A stretch of DNA of 7,808 nucleotides from Pseudomonadota bacterium (GTDB lineage: Bacteria > Pseudomonadota > Gammaproteobacteria > Xanthomonadales > Rhodanobacteraceae). The position numbers and the translations under genes are program-made. The notes under the pieces were generated by a model, which saw only the letters and a list, made by a program, of their open reading frames with translations, was not told the DNA's origin and did no database searches. The stretch is from the NCBI GenBank assembly GCA_023412995.1, contig JAEZQS010000031.1, forward strand, positions 1 through 7,808. The letters are read 5' to 3'. Shown here piece by piece: positions 6,508 to 7,808 of this stretch (within the stretch, counting starts at the first letter, position 1; the number at the start of each line of letters is the position of its first letter).

Positions 6508-7794
6508 TCAGTCGATCACGATGCCGTGCATGGCATCGATGTCCTTCGCGGTCAGGCGCGAGGAATGCCCGCCCCAGCCGCGGATGTAGTTGGCGATCTG
6601 CGCGATGTCGGCCGACGCGAGCTGCTGCACGAATGGCGGCATCGAGTACGGACGCGGGTTGAGCGCGGTGGTCGGCGCCACCGCGCCGTAAAGGATCATG
6701 CGCACCGCATTCAGCGGCTGCGGTGCGGTCACCGCGACCGAGTCGACCAGCGGCGGAACCACCTCGCTGCCATGGCCGTCCTTGCCGTGGCATTCGGCGC
6801 AATGGCGTTCGTAGAGCGCCGCGGCGCTGCCGGGCGGCGGTGTGGCGGGTGCCGGGCGCGCTTCGCGTGCCCGATCAGGATGCTCCGGCAAGGATTTCAG
6901 GTACGTCGCGATCGCCAGCGCGTCGGCTGGCCGCAGGTAACGCAGGCTGCCGTAGATGACCTCGGCCATCGGGCCGTAGGCGGTGGCCTGGGGCGAGGTG
7001 CCGGCGCGCAGCCACCACGCCAGGTCCCCGGTCGGGAACCGCTCGAGGGCGTGGCCATCCAGCGGCGGCGCATACCAGCCGATGGCGGGGATCTCGCCGC
7101 CGCCGAGCCAGCGCGCGCGCGGCAACGCGCCGAGCGCGCCATGCGTGCTGTGGCACATGGCGCAATGCCCGAGGCCGTCGACGAGGTAACGCCCGCGTTG
7201 CCACTGCGGCGAACGTCCCGCCGGCGCAGGCGGCACCACCGGCCGGTAGGTGAGCATGCGCCAGGCCACCAGCGCCGGACGCCAGCTGGCGGGGAAGTCG
7301 AGGCGGTTCGGCGTGGCCTCCTGGCGCACCGGCGGCAGGTGCTGCAGGTAGGCGTAGAGGGCGTCGAGGTCGGCATCGGACAGGCGCGCGAAGTGGGCAT
7401 ACGGAAATGCCGGGTAGAGCACGCCGCGGCGACTGACACCGTGGCGCATGGCGTGGCGGAACTCCTCCACCGACCAGCCGCCGAGGCCCGTCGCCGGATC
7501 GGGCGTCAGGTTGGTGCTGTAGACCGTCCCCCACTCGCTTGCAAAGCCGCGGCCGCCCGCAAACGGCACGCCACCGCGCGTGGTGTGGCAGCCATGGCAA
7601 TTGCCGAGGCGCGCCAGGTACTCGCCTTCGGCCAGTCGCTCGGGCGTGGCCGCCACCGGCGTGCCGGGGCCGTGCGGCACGCGGTAGGGCGCCAGGCCGC
7701 CCTGGCGCAGGAACAGCACGCCGCCGACCGCGATCGCCAGCAGCAGCAGCGGCGCCAGCACCAGCGCGACCAGGGCGGTGCGGCGCAGGATCAT
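6508..7794 (-). CDS. Membrane-anchored tri-haem cytochrome c (dehydrogenase cytochrome subunit type)
   Basis: A 428-residue protein with an N-terminal anchor or signal (hydrophobic 7-29 after MILRR) and three cytochrome c domains in the periplasm. The haem sites are CHGCH (66-70), CAMCH (211-215) and CAECH (332-336). The layout matches cytochrome subunits of alcohol, gluconate and aldehyde dehydrogenases and of molybdenum hydroxylases such as isoquinoline oxidoreductase, which pass electrons to quinone or a terminal oxidase. Likely Met ligands are Met276 (YGPMAEV) for haem 2 and Met385 (YSMPPF) for haem 3. At haem 1 the usual YPAMPY reads YPAFPYAHF, so Met is absent and His134 is a possible substitute. 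The ATG at 7794 is preceded by GGGGA 7 bases upstream. The catalytic subunit is not in this window; it may lie to the right. The three-helix protein gene follows 8 bases downstream, probably in the same operon. Confidence 0.92.
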   Translation of the reverse strand: MILRRTALVALVLAPLLLLAIAVGGVLFLRQGGLAPYRVPHGPGTPVAATPERLAEGEYLARLGNCHGCHTTRGGVPFAGGRGFASEWGTVYSTNLTPDPATGLGGWSVEEFRHAMRHGVSRRGVLYPAFPYAHFARLSDADLDALYAYLQHLPPVRQEATPNRLDFPASWRPALVAWRMLTYRPVVPPAPAGRSPQWQRGRYLVDGLGHCAMCHSTHGALGALPRARWLGGGEIPAIGWYAPPLDGHALERFPTGDLAWWLRAGTSPQATAYGPMAEVIYGSLRYLRPADALAIATYLKSLPEHPDRAREARPAPATPPPGSAAALYERHCAECHGKDGHGSEVVPPLVDSVAVTAPQPLNAVRMILYGAVAPTTALNPRPYSMPPFVQQLASADIAQIANYIRGWGGHSSRLTAKDIDAMHGIVID

Positions 7795-7808
7795 GGCGCG
7801 TCCCCGGC

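Overview
The window is high-GC bacterial chromosome with dense coding and no mobile elements, tRNA, rRNA or CRISPR. Three things suggest a gammaproteobacterium of the Xanthomonadaceae/Lysobacteraceae type (Lysobacter- or Luteimonas-like): the gene content, a plant-type glutamate-cysteine ligase, and a G-rich heptamer repeat between genes. This placement is inference; no marker gene proves it.

Left part (1-2335). The start of an exported-protein gene on the minus strand (1-101) diverges from engB (ribosome-assembly GTPase, 233-844). A well-formed sigma70-like promoter for the minus gene (182-210) lies between them. engB is followed 72 bases later by gshA (glutamate-cysteine ligase, GTG start at 917), which ends at 2281 with a candidate terminator hairpin behind it.

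Middle (2336-5848). A C-rich heptamer repeat and two small hairpins precede a large secreted tricorn-type S41 protease (2448-5765). Its catalytic His, Ser and Glu can be placed, but the Ser that precedes the His in archaeal tricorn is Gly here. The protease gene converges on a small minus-strand membrane-protein gene. The 83 bases between them are G-rich in one half and C-rich in the other, giving quadruplex-type motifs on both strands and a possible long-loop hairpin.

Right part (5849-7808, all minus strand). From right to left there is a membrane-anchored cytochrome c with three CXXCH haem sites, a 104-residue three-helix membrane protein starting 8 bases after it, and after a 162-base gap a 57-residue DUF1328/UPF0391 protein. 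The cytochrome resembles the electron-transfer subunits of periplasmic dehydrogenases. Its catalytic partner would lie just upstream, outside the window, and the cytochrome start codon forms an ATGA that may overlap the end of that gene.

The genes are mostly housekeeping or envelope functions, and I see no convincing new multi-gene system. The points most worth checking are the two-strand G-run structure at 5771-5843, the changed tricorn active site, and the missing Met ligand at the first haem of the cytochrome.
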